From: Mycobacterium paraseoulense
Lineage (GTDB): Bacteria > Actinomycetota > Actinomycetes > Mycobacteriales > Mycobacteriaceae
Assembly: GCF_010731655.1 (NCBI RefSeq)
Contig: NZ_AP022619.1
Span: forward strand, 4,898,001 to 4,962,000
Direction: 5' to 3'
Length of the DNA: 64,000 bases
Shown here: positions 63,189-64,000 of the stretch, piece after piece
Numbering within the stretch: position 1 is the first letter of the stretch
How the letters are laid out: every line of letters starts with the position of its first letter
Notes under the pieces: generated by a model
Database searches by the model: none
Told to the model about the DNA's origin: nothing
Seen by the model: only the letters and a program-made list of their open reading frames with translations
Position numbers and translations under genes: made by a program

Positions 63189-63563
63189 ATGCCAACGATT
63201 CAGCAGCTGGTCCGCAAGGGTCGCCGCGACAAGATCGCCAAGGTCAAGACCGCGGCCCTGAAGGGCAGCCCGCAGCGCCGTGGCGTATGCACTCGCGTGT
63301 ACACCACCACCCCGAAGAAGCCGAACTCGGCGCTTCGGAAGGTCGCGCGCGTGAAGCTGACGAGCCAGGTCGAGGTCACCGCCTACATCCCGGGCGAGGG
63401 CCACAACCTGCAGGAGCACTCGATGGTCCTGGTGCGCGGTGGCCGAGTCAAGGACCTGCCCGGCGTGCGGTACAAGATCATCCGCGGTTCGCTCGACACC
63501 CAGGGGGTCAAGAACCGCAAGCAGGCCCGCAGCCGTTACGGCGCCAAGAAGGAGAAGAGCTGA
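63189..63563 (+). CDS. rpsL: 30S ribosomal protein S12
   Basis: S12 lies at the decoding centre and controls translational accuracy. The 124-residue protein is canonical. Lys43 (in [11 protein letters not shown]) and Lys88 (in [12 protein letters not shown]) are both wild type, so no streptomycin-resistance change is present at the classic sites. The stop overlaps the rpsG start in TGATG. Confidence 0.99.
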
Positions 63564-64000
63564 TGCCGCGCAAGGGGCCCGCGCCGAAGCGTCCGTTGGT
63601 CAACGACCCCGTCTACGGGTCGCAGCTGGTCACCCAGCTGGTGAACAAAGTTCTCCTGCAGGGGAAGAAATCGCTGGCCGAGCGCATTGTTTATGGTGCG
63701 CTCGAGAATGCCCGGGACAAGACCGGCACCGATCCCGTGATCACGCTCAAGCGCGCTCTCGACAACGTCAAGCCCGCGCTGGAGGTGCGCAGCCGCCGCG
63801 TCGGCGGTGCGACCTACCAGGTTCCGGTCGAGGTCCGTCCGGACCGGTCCACCACGCTGGCGCTGCGCTGGCTTGTCAGCTTCTCGCGGCAACGCCGGGA
63901 AAAGACGATGGTCGAGCGGCTGGCGAACGAGATCCTGGACGCCAGCAACGGCCTGGGAGCCTCCGTCAAGCGGCGTGAGGACACCCACAAGATGGCCGAG
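63563..64000 (+). CDS. rpsG: 30S ribosomal protein S7 (3' partial)
   Basis: S7 starts assembly of the 30S head. The first 146 codons are present ([55 protein letters not shown]); the usual protein is about 156 residues, so roughly ten codons lie beyond the window. Translation is coupled to rpsL by the one-base overlap. Confidence 0.98.
   Translation, partial: MPRKGPAPKRPLVNDPVYGSQLVTQLVNKVLLQGKKSLAERIVYGALENARDKTGTDPVITLKRALDNVKPALEVRSRRVGGATYQVPVEVRPDRSTTLALRWLVSFSRQRREKTMVERLANEILDASNGLGASVKRREDTHKMAE

Overview
The window is a high-GC chromosomal stretch from a slow-growing Mycobacterium. Mycolic-acid genes (hadABC, three clustered mmaA-type methyltransferases plus one outside the cluster), recBCD, mkl, rpoBC and rpsL all occur in the order known from the M. 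tuberculosis Rv0584-Rv0683 interval. Three differences from that reference suggest a member or relative of the M. avium complex: extra genes between recC and echA3, an extra sigma-factor module after rplA, and no mmpS5/mmpL5 next to Rv0679c. The species assignment is inference; the gene identities are mostly clear.

Layout. 1-6.7 kb: an exported GH92 mannosidase (5' end outside the window), a large membrane protein with a kinase-like middle, a PPM1-type methyltransferase and a VTT-domain membrane protein. 6.7-15.1 kb: a tightly overlapping recC-recB-recD operon on the minus strand. 15.2-20.4 kb: an accessory block with an acyltransferase, an SRPBCC protein, a MmaA2/CmaA1-like cyclopropane synthase, a nitroreductase, a membrane-anchored methyltransferase, cyanase and a patatin lipase. 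20.5-23.2 kb: echA3, an Rv0633c-type membrane protein, a metallo-beta-lactamase hydrolase and an orphan VapB-like antitoxin. 23.2-28 kb: tRNA-Thr, tRNA-Met, rpmG, hadABC (the dehydratases of mycolate FAS-II), tRNA-Trp, secE, nusG, rplK and rplA. 28-29.9 kb: an ECF42-type sigma factor with a two-domain YCII protein. 30-32.9 kb: mmaA4, an mmaA3-like gene and mmaA1 (mycolate modification). 33-35.9 kb: lipG, a UbiB/ABC1 kinase and a DinB/DUF664 protein. 35.9-41.6 kb: a GH38 mannosidase, an Rv0649-type protein and a ROK glucokinase, an apparent operon. 41.6-43 kb: an L10 leader, rplJ, rplL and a strong terminator. 43-46.5 kb: a TetR regulator divergent from a carotenoid-oxygenase gene with a clear palindrome between them, then the Mce ATPase mkl. 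46.8-54.4 kb: rpoB-rpoC, closed by a perfect hairpin terminator. 54.5-60.2 kb: end (endonuclease IV), lpqP, fadE8, echA4, a PaaX-type regulator and echA5. 60.2-62.7 kb: a DUF732 secreted protein, two DUF3060 proteins and a TetR regulator. 62.7-64 kb: four perfect 55-bp tandem repeats, a sigma-A-like promoter, rpsL and the start of rpsG.

I see no CRISPR array, insertion sequence, phage or new defence system. The items most worth a second look are the TetR/oxygenase operator, the cynS-patatin pair with its upstream palindrome, the ECF42-YCII insertion, the displaced cyclopropane synthase, and the 55-bp repeats beside the rpsL promoter. The known drug-resistance positions in rpoB and rpsL are wild type.
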